Of a stretch of 64,000 nt of DNA, positions 42,318 to 50,903 are shown one piece after another. Position 1 is the stretch's first letter, and every line of letters starts with the position of its first letter. Source of the DNA: Pseudomonadota bacterium (GTDB lineage Archaea; Thermoplasmatota; SW-10-69-26; JACQPN01; JAJPHT01); NCBI GenBank assembly GCA_021325135.1, contig JAJPHT010000016.1, positions 22,449-86,448 of the forward strand, written 5' to 3'. A program made the translations under genes and the position numbers. Under the pieces are notes generated by a model. The model saw only the letters and a list, made by a program, of their open reading frames with translations. It did not search any database and was not told the DNA's origin.

Positions 42318-43342
42318 AGGAGTTCATCGCGGCGGCCGTCGACGGCAGGAGCCTCTCCGAGGCGGACGCCTACGCGGCCATGGCGTGCGTCATGGACGGC
42401 CAGGCGACGCCCGCGCAGCTGGCGGGCTTCCTCGTGGCCATGCGCATGAAGGGCGAGACCGTCGAGGAGCTGACCGGCTTCGCGCGGGCGATGCGCGAGC
42501 GATGCGCCCTCATCGCGCCCGACGTGAAGGGGCGCCTGACCGACACGTGCGGCACGGGCGGCGCGCCCATCAAGACGTTCAACGTCTCGACGCTCTCCGC
42601 CTTCGTCGCGGCGGGCGCGGGCGTCCCCATCGCGAAGCACGGCAACCGCGCGGTGACCAGCCGGTGCGGCAGCGCGGACGTGCTGGAGGCCCTGGGCGCG
42701 AACCTCGCCCTGGAGCCGGCGCGGGTGAAGAAGGTCATCGAGGAGGTGGGCGTCGGCTTCCTCTTCGCGCCCAACTTCCACCCCGCCATGCGCCACGCCA
42801 TCGGACCGCGCCGCGAGCTTGGCGTGCGCACCGTGTTCAACCTCCTGGGGCCCCTCACGAACCCCGCCGGCGCGCAGGGGCAGGTGCTGGGCGTCTACCA
42901 CCCCAGCCTCGTGCCCAAGCTCACGCCCGTGCTGCGCAACCTGGGCGTGCAGAACGCCATGGTCGTCCACGGCGAAGGCGGCCTCGACGAGATCAGCCCC
43001 TTCGGCCCGACGCGCGTGGGCCGCGTCAAGGAGGGCTCGGTGGAGTACTTCACCGTCAACCCCGAGGAGTTCGGCTTCTCCCGCGTGGCGCCCGAGGACG
43101 TGCAGGGCGGCGACCCGCAGGCCAGCGCGCGGATCTTCCTGGACGTGCTCCACGCCCGGGAGGGCCCCCGCGCCGACACCGTGATCATGAACGCCGCCGC
43201 GGCCGCGGTGGTGGGCGGCAAGGCCAAGGACCTCCAGGAGGGGGTCGCCGTCGCCCGGCAGAGCATCCGCAGCGGCGCGGCCCTGGAGAAGCTGGAGCGC
43301 TTCGTCGCCTCCACGGGTGGATCGTTGGCCAGTTTGGCTTGA
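42314..43342 (+). CDS. trpD: Anthranilate phosphoribosyltransferase, CTG start
   Basis: A 342-residue enzyme joining anthranilate to PRPP. Motifs: TDTCGTGGAP near residue 75, FNVSTLSAFVAAGAGVPIAKHGNRAVTSRCGSADVLEALG, and LGPLTNPAGAQGQVLGVY. The N-terminus expected for the family (KEFIAAAVDGRSLSEADAYAAM) reaches back to CTG 42314, overlapping the trpG stop as CTGA. The first ATG in frame (42378) would delete the N-terminal helix. Translation at CTG coupled to trpG termination is therefore the best reading. Confidence 0.92.
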   Translation: MKEFIAAAVDGRSLSEADAYAAMACVMDGQATPAQLAGFLVAMRMKGETVEELTGFARAMRERCALIAPDVKGRLTDTCGTGGAPIKTFNVSTLSAFVAAGAGVPIAKHGNRAVTSRCGSADVLEALGANLALEPARVKKVIEEVGVGFLFAPNFHPAMRHAIGPRRELGVRTVFNLLGPLTNPAGAQGQVLGVYHPSLVPKLTPVLRNLGVQNAMVVHGEGGLDEISPFGPTRVGRVKEGSVEYFTVNPEEFGFSRVAPEDVQGGDPQASARIFLDVLHAREGPRADTVIMNAAAAAVVGGKAKDLQEGVAVARQSIRSGAALEKLERFVASTGGSLASLA

Positions 43343-43347
43343 GCAAG

Positions 43348-43372
43348 CGGAAGGGGTTTTGTCTTCCTTCCG
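43348..43372 (+). terminator. Hairpin after trpD
   Basis: CGGAAGG at 43348-43354 pairs with CCTTCCG at 43366-43372; the loop carries GTTTTG. It could attenuate transcription between trpEGD and the downstream genes, and a separate trpC promoter follows. Confidence 0.4.
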
Positions 43373-43390
43373 GCGTGCGGGCCCGCGGGG

Positions 43391-44242
43391 TTGTTTCTCC
43401 TGCGAACCGTCGTGACCGCCGTTTCGGCTCTGCTGGTCCTGTCCCTCCTGCCCGCCGCCCTTGCCCTTCCCGACCCGCCCATCGAGCAACAGGTCGGGCC
43501 CACCTGCGTCCCCGTCATCGGTGGCGTCCTGGGCGGCGACACCTGCCTGGGCCTCTTCGTCCACCTGGGCCCCGACGGCCTCCACAGCTGGTTCATCCTT
43601 CCCTGTGGCGTCGGGAACCTGGTTGACAATTGCGGGCTCGCCCTGGACGCGGACGCCACGCAGGCGCACCTCGTGGTCACGCCGCAACTGGGCTGCCGCC
43701 AGGTGTGCGTGCCCTCCCTGGAGCAGCTTGACGTCCTCCTTCCGGGCAGCGAGCTTGCCGTGACGCACACGACGTGCGTGCTCTCCCTGTGCGGTGTCGA
43801 GGACGTGGAGGCGTCGGCCGCGGGCGTCCACGTGGGCGCGACGCCGGTCCCCTGTGTCCTCAACGTCTGCGCGCCCCGCGGCCAGGCCACCGTGGGGACC
43901 AACGGCAGCGTGAACACCACCGCGGAGGTCCTCTGCGGCCCCGCCGCCGGGGGCGCGTGCCTCCTGGCCGCCGGCTTGACGGGCCCCGACGGGACCCTCT
44001 TCCTCCAGCAGGACGTCGTGGGCGCGGGCCCGGTGGTGGAGCTTCACGAGTCGGTCACCCCCGCGGGCGCGGTGGACGCGCACCCCAACCCGTCGTGCTT
44101 CTTCGCCATCGTGGGCGGCGTCGTGATCTGCCAGAACATCGACGTGTCCACGGGCGCGCTGCTGGGCGGCGACGTCCACGTGTGCGCGCTGGTGCACCTC
44201 TACGGGAGCGTCAACCTCAACGAGGCACCCTGCTTCCCGTGA
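43391..44242 (+). CDS. Secreted Cys-rich protein within trp operon
   Basis: A 283-residue exported protein. The signal peptide runs VVTAVSALLVLSLLPAALA, mature start near LPDPPIEQ. About 15 Cys residues are in pairs (PTCVPV, GDTCLG, ILPCGV, GCRQVC), indicating disulfides. C-terminal part has a second GGDVHVCAL repeat similar to GGDTCLGLFVHL near the start, so two or more beta repeats are likely. TTG 43391 is the earliest start; GTG 43409 is also possible. It does not resemble any tryptophan enzyme. Confidence 0.75.
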   Translation: MFLLRTVVTAVSALLVLSLLPAALALPDPPIEQQVGPTCVPVIGGVLGGDTCLGLFVHLGPDGLHSWFILPCGVGNLVDNCGLALDADATQAHLVVTPQLGCRQVCVPSLEQLDVLLPGSELAVTHTTCVLSLCGVEDVEASAAGVHVGATPVPCVLNVCAPRGQATVGTNGSVNTTAEVLCGPAAGGACLLAAGLTGPDGTLFLQQDVVGAGPVVELHESVTPAGAVDAHPNPSCFFAIVGGVVICQNIDVSTGALLGGDVHVCALVHLYGSVNLNEAPCFP

Positions 44243-44248
44243 GGCGCT

Positions 44249-44288
44249 GCTGAACACATCTGTTCAGCAATGTCATAAATAGCGGAAT
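44249..44288 (+). promoter_or_regulatory. trpC promoter with palindrome
   Basis: A perfect 8-base inverted repeat, GCTGAACACATCTGTTCAGC (44249-44268), stands 7 bases before TAAATAGCGGAAT (44276-44288). The TAAATA is 27 bases before GTG 44306. The 13-base box is identical to the trpE promoter, suggesting co-regulation of the two halves of the pathway. Confidence 0.7.
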
Positions 44289-44305
44289 CGCGCTGGGTCG
44301 GGTCA

Positions 44306-45085
44306 GTGGCCACGCTCCCCGACTTCGGCGCGTCCGCCCGCGAGCGCGTGCGGACCGGCTACTACGACCTGCGCCGGCTGCCCGACTTCTGCCCGCCCCG
44401 CGAGCCCCCCTCGCTGCGCGCCGCGCTCGCCCGCGCCAAGGTCCCCGTGGTGGCCGAGATCAAGCCCGCCTCGCCCACCGCGGGCGCGCTGCGGCCGGAG
44501 GCCGACGCGGGGGCCCTCGCGCGCGCCTTCGTCGCCGCGGGCGCCTGCGGCGTCAGCGCCCTCGCCGTGAAGGAGGGGTTCGGCGGCTCGCTGGAGAACG
44601 TCATCGCCGCCAGCGGCGCGGGCGCCCCGGTGCTGTTCAAGGACTTCGTCGTGGACGAGGCGCAGCTGAAGGCCGCGCGCCGCTGCGGCGCCAGCGCCGC
44701 GCTCCTCATCCTCGACCTCACGGGCGAGGCGGAGACGGCGCGCCTCCTCGCCCGCGCCCACGCCCTGGGCCTCGAAGCCCTGGTGGAGGTCTACGACGAG
44801 GAGGGGTATCGCGCCGCGGCCAAGCTCGACGCGGACCTCCTGGGCGTCAACAACCGCGACCTGCGCCGCGAAGGGCTCCCCGTGGACCCTGCACGCGCCG
44901 GGAGGGTGCTATCATCCTGCGGGCCCGCCCGCGCGCCCACCCTCGCCCTCTCCGGCGTGGAGACCGCCGCCGACGCGCGCCGCCAGATGGCCGCCGGCGC
45001 CGCGGGGGTCCTCGTGGGGAGCGCCCTCATGCGCGCGCCCGACCCCGCCGCCGCCCTGCGCGCGCTCACGGGGGCCTCCGCGTGA
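44306..45085 (+). CDS. trpC: Indole-3-glycerol phosphate synthase
   Basis: A 259-residue TIM-barrel enzyme. [14 protein letters not shown] near residue 50 holds the catalytic Glu-Ile-Lys; [21 protein letters not shown] has the second Lys; [11 protein letters not shown] and [10 protein letters not shown] follow; [15 protein letters not shown] binds phosphate near 215. Starts at GTG 44306, matching leaderless spacing. It ends overlapping trpF by four bases (GTGA). Confidence 0.96.
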   Translation: MATLPDFGASARERVRTGYYDLRRLPDFCPPREPPSLRAALARAKVPVVAEIKPASPTAGALRPEADAGALARAFVAAGACGVSALAVKEGFGGSLENVIAASGAGAPVLFKDFVVDEAQLKAARRCGASAALLILDLTGEAETARLLARAHALGLEALVEVYDEEGYRAAAKLDADLLGVNNRDLRREGLPVDPARAGRVLSSCGPARAPTLALSGVETAADARRQMAAGAAGVLVGSALMRAPDPAAALRALTGASA

Positions 45086-45687
45086 CGCTCGTCAAGGTGT
45101 GCGGCCTTCGCGAGGAGGCCCACGTCCGCGCCGCGCGCGACGCCGACGCCGTGGGCTTCGTGGTCGAGAGCCCCAGGAGCCCGCGCGACCTGCCCCTCGC
45201 CGAGGCCGCGAGGCTCGTCCGCGCCGCGGGGCCGCTCCAGACGACGGTCGCCGTCACCGCGAGCCGCGACGCGGACGCCCTCCTGCGCATCGTGGACCAA
45301 GTGCGCCCCCACGCGCTCCAGGCGCCCGCGGACGCGGCCTTCGCGCCCGTGCGCAAGCTGCACCCCACCCTGAGGATCCTCGCCGCGGCGTGCCCCGGCG
45401 ACCCCGCGCCCCCCGAGGCGGACCTCCTCGTCCTCGACGCCGCGACGGGGGACGGATACGGCGGCACGGGCCGCCGCCTCGACCCCGCCCTCGCGCGCAG
45501 CGTGATATCATCCTCGCCCATCCCCGTCCTCCTCGCCGGGGGCCTCGCGCCGGAGAACGTGGCGCAGGCCATCCGCGACGCGCGCCCCCACGGCGTCGAC
45601 GCCAGCAGCGGCCTGGAGACCGAGGGCCGCAAGGACCCCCGCAAGATCGCCGAGTTCGTCCGCCAAGCCAGGAGCGCCCTCCCATGA
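45082..45687 (+). CDS. trpF: Phosphoribosylanthranilate isomerase
   Basis: A 201-residue TIM-barrel enzyme for the Amadori rearrangement before Trp[13 protein letters not shown] near the start contains the catalytic Cys; Asp appears in [15 protein letters not shown] near 125; [15 protein letters not shown] and [14 protein letters not shown] close the phosphate site. GTG 45082 overlaps trpC; its stop overlaps the trpB ATG (ATGA). Confidence 0.95.
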   Translation: MTLVKVCGLREEAHVRAARDADAVGFVVESPRSPRDLPLAEAARLVRAAGPLQTTVAVTASRDADALLRIVDQVRPHALQAPADAAFAPVRKLHPTLRILAAACPGDPAPPEADLLVLDAATGDGYGGTGRRLDPALARSVISSSPIPVLLAGGLAPENVAQAIRDARPHGVDASSGLETEGRKDPRKIAEFVRQARSALP

Positions 45688-46865
45688 CTACAGGAAGATT
45701 CGGGGAGTTCGGCGGCCGCTTCGTCCCCGAGACGCTGATGCCCGCCCTCGAGGAATTGGAGCACGCCTACGCCAAGGTCCAGTCCGACCCCTCCTTCGCC
45801 CGCGAGCTTCACCTGCTGTCGACGGAGTACGGCGGCCGCCCCACGCCGCTCACCTTCGCGCCGCGCCTGACCGAGCACGCCGGCGGGGCGCGCATCTACC
45901 TGAAGCGCGAGGACCTCGTCCACGGCGGCGCCCACAAGTTCAACAACGTCATGGGCCAGGCCCTCCTCGCGAAGCGGATGGGCAAGACGCGCATCATCGC
46001 CGAGACGGGCGCCGGCCAGCACGGCGTCGCCACCGCCATCGCGTGCGCGCGCCTCGGCCTCCCCGCCGAGGTCTACATGGGCGCCAAGGACGTCGAGCGC
46101 CAGAGCCTCAACGTCTTCCGCATGCGCCTCATGGGCACCCAGGTCCACCCCGTGGAGAGCGGCAGCAAGACCCTCAAGGACGCCGTCAACGCCGCCCTGC
46201 GCGACTGGGTCGCCAACGTCCGCACCACGCACTACATCATCGGCAGCGTCGTGGGACCGCACCCGTTCCCCACCATCGTGCGCGACTTCCAGAAGGTCAT
46301 CGGAGAGGAGATCAAGACGCAGATGCGCCAGCGCGAAGGCCGCCTCCCCGACGCCCTCGTCGCGTGCGTCGGCGGCGGCAGCAACGCCATGGGCACGTTC
46401 TACCCGTTCATCGGCGATGGCGCCGTGCGCCTCGTGGGCGTCGAGGCCGGCGGCGAAGGCGTCAGCACGGGAAAGCACAGCGCCACCCTGGGCGCCGGCA
46501 GCAAGGGCGTCCTCCACGGCGCGTATTCCTACATGCTCCAGGATGCCGACGGCCAAGTCACCGAGACGCACAGCATCAGCGCGGGCCTCGATTATCCTGG
46601 GGTTGGCCCCGAGCATGCGTGGCTCAAGGAGACGGGCCGCGCGGAGTACGTCAGCGTCACCGACCGCGAGGCCCTGGAGGGCGTGCGCCTCCTCTGCCGC
46701 CTCGAAGGCATCCTCCCCGCCCTCGAAAGCGCGCACGCGGTGTACCAGGGCGTGCAGCTTGCGCGCGCGATGCCCCGCGACTCCGTGGTGGTCATCACCG
46801 TGAGCGGCCGCGGCGACAAGGACGTGCACACGCTCCAGAAGGAGTTCGGGGAGGGGTTCGCCTGA
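45684..46865 (+). CDS. trpB: Tryptophan synthase beta chain
   Basis: A 393-residue PLP enzyme condensing indole and serine. PLP Lys is in [15 protein letters not shown] near residue 84, followed by [33 protein letters not shown], and the phosphate cup [12 protein letters not shown] near 230. [17 protein letters not shown] and [10 protein letters not shown] complete the fold. The HGGAHK and GAKDVERQ blocks resemble the enteric TrpB1 type, hinting at transfer. ATG 45684 overlaps trpF; its stop overlaps trpA as CTGA. Confidence 0.97.
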   Translation: MTTGRFGEFGGRFVPETLMPALEELEHAYAKVQSDPSFARELHLLSTEYGGRPTPLTFAPRLTEHAGGARIYLKREDLVHGGAHKFNNVMGQALLAKRMGKTRIIAETGAGQHGVATAIACARLGLPAEVYMGAKDVERQSLNVFRMRLMGTQVHPVESGSKTLKDAVNAALRDWVANVRTTHYIIGSVVGPHPFPTIVRDFQKVIGEEIKTQMRQREGRLPDALVACVGGGSNAMGTFYPFIGDGAVRLVGVEAGGEGVSTGKHSATLGAGSKGVLHGAYSYMLQDADGQVTETHSISAGLDYPGVGPEHAWLKETGRAEYVSVTDREALEGVRLLCRLEGILPALESAHAVYQGVQLARAMPRDSVVVITVSGRGDKDVHTLQKEFGEGFA

Positions 46866-47620
46866 GCCGCCTTGCAGGCGCCTTCCCCAAGGAGCGGCCC
46901 GCCCTCGTGGCCTACCTCGTGGCGGGCGACCCCAGCCTGGACGCCTCCTTCGAGCACGCGAAGGCCATCCTCGCCGAGGCGGACGTGCTGGAGATCGGCG
47001 TCCCCTACAGCGACCCCGTCGCGGACGGGCCCGTCATCGAGCGCGCGGGCGTGCGGGCCCTGGAGCGCGGCACGACGTTGGCGGACTGCCTCGCCCTCGC
47101 GAAGCAGCTCCGCGCCATCACGCCCAAGCCCCTCGTGGTGATGACGTACTACAACCCGGTCCTCCAGAAGGGGCTCGCGCGCTTCGCGCGGGAGGCGCGC
47201 GACGCGGGCGTGGACGGCGTGATCCTCCCCGACGTGCCGCTGGAGGAGTCGGGCCCGGCGGGTGACGCGCTGGCGAAGGAGGGGATCGACCTCGTCCAGC
47301 TGGCGAGCCCCGCCAGCCCGCCCGAGCGCCTCGCGCGCCTGGCCAAGGCCACCCGCGGTTTCCTCTACGTCGTGAGCAGCTTCGGCGTCACGGGCACGCG
47401 CGACGACCTCGCGCCCGAGACGGGCGACCTCGTGCGGCGCGTGAAGGCGCTGGGCGTCCCCTTCGCGGTGGGCTTCGGCGTCGCGCGCCCCGAGCACGTG
47501 AAGTCCCTCGCCGCCGCGGGCGCGGCCGGCGTCGTCGTGGGCAGCGCCATCGTGGGGCGCATCGAGCGGGGCGAGACGCCCGAGCAGGTGGCCGCGTTCG
47601 TGCGCGCGCTGCGCGGGTGA
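46862..47620 (+). CDS. trpA: Tryptophan synthase alpha chain, CTG start
   Basis: A 252-residue TIM barrel that releases indole to TrpB. The catalytic Glu is in [19 protein letters not shown] near residue 43 and Asp near 54; [34 protein letters not shown], and phosphate loop [22 protein letters not shown] follow. The N-terminus [23 protein letters not shown] fits the family only if translation starts at CTG 46862, which overlaps the trpB stop as CTGA; no ATG, GTG or TTG lies before the domain. Confidence 0.93.
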   Translation: MSRLAGAFPKERPALVAYLVAGDPSLDASFEHAKAILAEADVLEIGVPYSDPVADGPVIERAGVRALERGTTLADCLALAKQLRAITPKPLVVMTYYNPVLQKGLARFAREARDAGVDGVILPDVPLEESGPAGDALAKEGIDLVQLASPASPPERLARLAKATRGFLYVVSSFGVTGTRDDLAPETGDLVRRVKALGVPFAVGFGVARPEHVKSLAAAGAAGVVVGSAIVGRIERGETPEQVAAFVRALRG

Positions 47621-47743
47621 CTTCCAAGGCTCAACCTCGGGCTCTGCGGATCGTTTCTGGCGCCGTTGAGCGTTGCGTCCCGGCCCGTGCCGCGACCCTC
47701 GATATCATGTTAGCATGCGGCGCTCCGGGCGCGGAGCCTCACG

Positions 47744-48850
47744 ATGCCCTCCCCACCTCGACGCGCGAGACCCCTCTTCGCCCTCCTCTTCGGCCTGGCC
47801 GCGCTGGCCGCCGTCGCCCCGCTGCCCACCACTGAGGCCGCCTCGGGCGAGTGCCGCGTGGCCAGCGGCTACGACGTCTTCACCACGGACGCCAGCGGCA
47901 CGACGCTGGGCATCCAGGCCCTCGCCGGGCTCGTCGATCCCCTCTTCCACTACCAGGGCGTGCCCTACGGCCAGTTCGCCTTCGGCAGCGCCGGCGTCCG
48001 GCCCACGGGGCCCGCGGACACCGTCGTCGCGCGCCTCGCCGAAGGGAGCCCCACGTCGCCCGTGGTCCCCGTGCAGCTTGTCGGCCTGCAGCTCGCGTCC
48101 GTGGAGACCGTCGGCGGCCAGCAGCACTTCATCACGCTCCAGACCGCGCGCACCCTGGCGGACGTCACCGGCCGCGGCGCGGCCTCCGTCGCGCTGGGGC
48201 CCGGCCAGCCCAGCCTGGGCACGCTGACCCTCGCCTTCGATCCGGACTGCTCGGGCGGCACGCTGGAGTCCCTCTTCGACGTCGCCTTCGACGTGCGCCT
48301 GGGCAGCGTGACCGGCCCCATCATCGCCTCGGCCACCGAGACGATCTCCTCCACCAGCGTCCCGTGGGGGCACCTCTCCGACGTCCCGCGCGGGCTCGAC
48401 GAGCAGGGCCGCCTGGCGGTCCACCGCGTGGAGGACGCCCTTCAGCACATCCCCGGCGTCGACTACCTCCTCAACGGCCTCGACGAGGCCGCGGACTTCC
48501 ACCCCGGCTTCGCGCTGCCGCTTCCCTGCGGCGCCAGCTCGCTCAACGGCCCCACGGGCTCCTTCCCGCCGCCCGCCTCCAGCGGCGCGGCCTACGGCGG
48601 CCCCACCACCATCACGTTCCACGTGGGCGACCACCGCTCCATCACCGTGGACACCGTGTACCAGGTCAGCGGGCCCACCACGCTCACGTCCATCCACCAC
48701 ACGGACTCCGGGAGCGACCACCACTGGGAGTTCCACGGGGGCGACCTCAACACGCGCGGGTTCGACTACCACTTCCACACGACGTGCCTCTGGCCGTACT
48801 ACGGGCTGGACGAGGACTTCGCGGGAGGGCCCGTGACGGTCTACAACTGA
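47744..48850 (+). CDS. Secreted protein of unknown function
   Basis: A 368-residue exported protein. Signal peptide LFALLFGLAALAAVAPLPTTEA ends near residue 32; the mature part is beta-rich with three or four Cys and a His-rich C-terminal third (HHTDSGSDHHWEFHGGD, FDYHFHTTCLW), which could bind metal. ATG 47744 is used. It follows trpA but has a 123-base gap. Function not recognised. Confidence 0.75.
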   Translation: MPSPPRRARPLFALLFGLAALAAVAPLPTTEAASGECRVASGYDVFTTDASGTTLGIQALAGLVDPLFHYQGVPYGQFAFGSAGVRPTGPADTVVARLAEGSPTSPVVPVQLVGLQLASVETVGGQQHFITLQTARTLADVTGRGAASVALGPGQPSLGTLTLAFDPDCSGGTLESLFDVAFDVRLGSVTGPIIASATETISSTSVPWGHLSDVPRGLDEQGRLAVHRVEDALQHIPGVDYLLNGLDEAADFHPGFALPLPCGASSLNGPTGSFPPPASSGAAYGGPTTITFHVGDHRSITVDTVYQVSGPTTLTSIHHTDSGSDHHWEFHGGDLNTRGFDYHFHTTCLWPYYGLDEDFAGGPVTVYN

Positions 48851-48878
48851 GCCTCTGGCCGGGCCGCGCGCAACAACG

Positions 48879-48884
48879 CTTATC
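48879..48884 (+). promoter_or_regulatory. TATA-like box CTTATC
   Basis: Centred 28 bases before ATG 48910; supports a leaderless transcript of the lipoprotein gene. Confidence 0.5.
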
Positions 48885-48909
48885 TTCGCGCGGCCCGGCT
48901 CCCGACCCG

Positions 48910-50139
48910 ATGCGCCTCCTTGCCGGAGCCCTGCTGCTGGCCCTCCTCGCGGGCTGCGTCACGCCCGCCAGCGTGAGCCCCGCCAACGCCCCCGGCGCCG
49001 CGGACCTGCTGAAGATGATCCCCTCCTTCGGCAAGGTCGTGAAGGTGGGCGACCTGGGCAACGAGCCCGTCGTTCGCGTGGCGCCCGACGGCACGGTATA
49101 CGTCGCGGCGCTCCAGCACGTCTACGTGAGCGTGGACAACGGCACCTCGTTCAAGGAGGTCGACTTCAAGGGCGCCCTGCCCATCTACGCCAGCGACTCC
49201 GCCCTCGCGGTGGCGCCCGACGGGCACGCCTACGTCGCCTTCGACTGGCCCTACGCGGGCGAGACCGCCGTGTGCGATAGCAAGGACAAGGGCGCCACCT
49301 GGCACTGCTCCCCCATCGTCGTGCCCGGCGCCACCGACCGCATGTGGATCGTGGCGCCCACCGAGAAGGATGCCTACCTCGTCACCGGTGAGCAATTGGA
49401 CCGCCCCACCTTCGCCGCCACGCACGACGCGGGGCAGTCCTGGAGCATGACCAGCATGGACTGGACCGAGGAGGTCCAGGGCGAGGACCTCGTCTGGGAC
49501 CCCGTCCTCAAGGAGGTCGTCGAGGCCGCGGACAACCCCGACGGCAACGGCGGCTGGGGCGTGCGCACCATCGCCACCGACGGCACCTACAAGGGGTTCG
49601 CCCCCGTCGCGCTCCCCGCGCCCGGCACCGCCAGCATGGGCGTCGACGCCGCGGGCTCATGGTGGGCCGCGACGTGCGCTGACCCCAAGGCGAAGGAGTG
49701 CGCGCCCGCCGTCGCGTCCAGCGCGGACCAGGGCAAGACGTGGACGATCCACAACCTCACCTTCTCGGGCAAGACGCTGCTGATGCCCTTCGTCACCGCG
49801 GGCGCCGCGGGGCAGGTCGCCATGGGCTGGTACGAGACCAACGCCAGCAGCGCGGACGACGCGACCGCCGAGTGGCGCTTCGTCGTCGCCCACAGCACGG
49901 ACGGCCAGACGTTCCGCACCGACGTCCTCTCGCCGGAGCCCGTCCACAAGGGCGGCATGTGCCGCGCCGTGACGTGCCTGGGCGACAACCGCTTCGCGGG
50001 CGACTTCATCGGCCTCGCCTTCGGCCCCGACGGCAGCCTCCACGCGACGTGGAACAAGCAGACGGGCGCCAAGCTCCTCCCCGTGGGGCAGAGCCCGACG
50101 CCCTACACCGAGGTCGACTACGCGCGGACGACGAGTTAG
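48910..50139 (+). CDS. Sialidase-like beta-propeller lipoprotein
   Basis: A 409-residue lipoprotein. LALLAGC lipobox ends at Cys 16. Five Asp-box (BNR) signatures punctuate the sequence: SVDNGTSF, SKDKGATW, THDAGQSW, SADQGKTW and STDGQTF, typical of six- or seven-bladed sialidase-like propellers. Catalytic sialidase Arg triad is not evident, so a binding or structural role is as likely as hydrolysis. Cell-surface location is inferred from the lipobox. Confidence 0.85.
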   Translation: MRLLAGALLLALLAGCVTPASVSPANAPGAADLLKMIPSFGKVVKVGDLGNEPVVRVAPDGTVYVAALQHVYVSVDNGTSFKEVDFKGALPIYASDSALAVAPDGHAYVAFDWPYAGETAVCDSKDKGATWHCSPIVVPGATDRMWIVAPTEKDAYLVTGEQLDRPTFAATHDAGQSWSMTSMDWTEEVQGEDLVWDPVLKEVVEAADNPDGNGGWGVRTIATDGTYKGFAPVALPAPGTASMGVDAAGSWWAATCADPKAKECAPAVASSADQGKTWTIHNLTFSGKTLLMPFVTAGAAGQVAMGWYETNASSADDATAEWRFVVAHSTDGQTFRTDVLSPEPVHKGGMCRAVTCLGDNRFAGDFIGLAFGPDGSLHATWNKQTGAKLLPVGQSPTPYTEVDYARTTS

Positions 50140-50147
50140 CTGAGCGC

Positions 50148-50681
50148 CTATGGCGTCGCTTGGAGGTTGGTGACGTCAGCCCACGTGAGGTCACCGAAGC
50201 CGTCCTCATAGACACCGATCTTCAGCCTCACGTCCGAAACGACCCCCGTGACGCCGGGGATGCTGAAGGTGAACTGGTGAACGCCCATCTGCGGCGTGCA
50301 CGAGCCGCCCGGATTGAACTTGTCCACGGTATACGTCTGGCCGTTGAAGATGGCCTGGACGATGACGCCGTCGAAGCTGACGGAGTCCGAGGAGAGGACG
50401 CTGAGATATTCGTAGGAGATGACGGTCGCTCCGGACACCAGCGTGTAGGTCGCGGTGCTCGTGGCGGCCCCGACGATCCCCGTTCCTTCCGTGCCCGAGC
50501 ATCCGTTGGCGAGCTGCCCCGCCTGAAGCTGGACGCCGTCTGGGCACGTGGCGTCGCCGCTGAGCGTCCAGCCCGAGCAGAAGTCCGTGATGGGTGGATG
50601 GGCGCTCGCCTGCGGCGTTCCCATGACCACAACGAGTACGATCGCAACCAAGCCGTTTTGGATCCAAGCCGTTGCTCTCAT
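50148..50681 (-). CDS. Small secreted protein with atypical base composition
   Basis: A 177-residue exported protein: signal peptide GLVAIVLVVVMGTPQASA, then a beta-rich ectodomain with four Cys (DFCSGW, ATCPDG, NGCSGT, GSCTPQ). GC content and third-position bias look lower than the neighbours (for instance ISYEYLSVLSSDS uses A/T-ending codons), which suggests recent acquisition. ATG 50681. It is convergent with the propeller lipoprotein (stops 8 bases apart). No family recognised. Confidence 0.75.
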   Translation of the reverse strand: MRATAWIQNGLVAIVLVVVMGTPQASAHPPITDFCSGWTLSGDATCPDGVQLQAGQLANGCSGTEGTGIVGAATSTATYTLVSGATVISYEYLSVLSSDSVSFDGVIVQAIFNGQTYTVDKFNPGGSCTPQMGVHQFTFSIPGVTGVVSDVRLKIGVYEDGFGDLTWADVTNLQATP

Positions 50682-50704
50682 GATGTGATCCCTTCTGTTC
50701 CACC

Positions 50705-50734
50705 TGGGCGGAACCGAGGCAGTTAGTCCGCCCA
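50705..50734. repeat. Short inverted repeat upstream of 50148-50681 gene
   Basis: TGGGCGGA and TCCGCCCA flank 14 bases, 24 bases before the start of the minus-strand gene. The 222-base divergent region around it is less GC-rich than the rest; no other feature was recognised there. Confidence 0.45.
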
Positions 50735-50903
50735 GTGTGCAAGTAACTTCCTGGGATTGCGCCCAGCTCCATCCACCGAGCTAACTCGATGCATGCTCGG
50801 GGCGAAGAGATGAGCAGAGAGCGAAGCAGCCGGCGCTGCCCGGTTCTTTGACGTTTCCAGAAAGATGGGCGAAATCTATTTCTCGCCGGCGTGATGGGGG
50901 CAC

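Noticed and set aside
43391..44242. Reading the gene between trpD and trpC as a broken tryptophan enzyme
   Set aside because: It has an intact signal peptide and many Cys, and all seven trp enzymes are already complete.
50766..50784. tRNA D-arm-like sequence (reverse strand TAGCTCGGTGGATGGAGC)
   Set aside because: No T-arm, acceptor stem or proper anticodon stem could be placed around it; similarity is limited to the D-arm.
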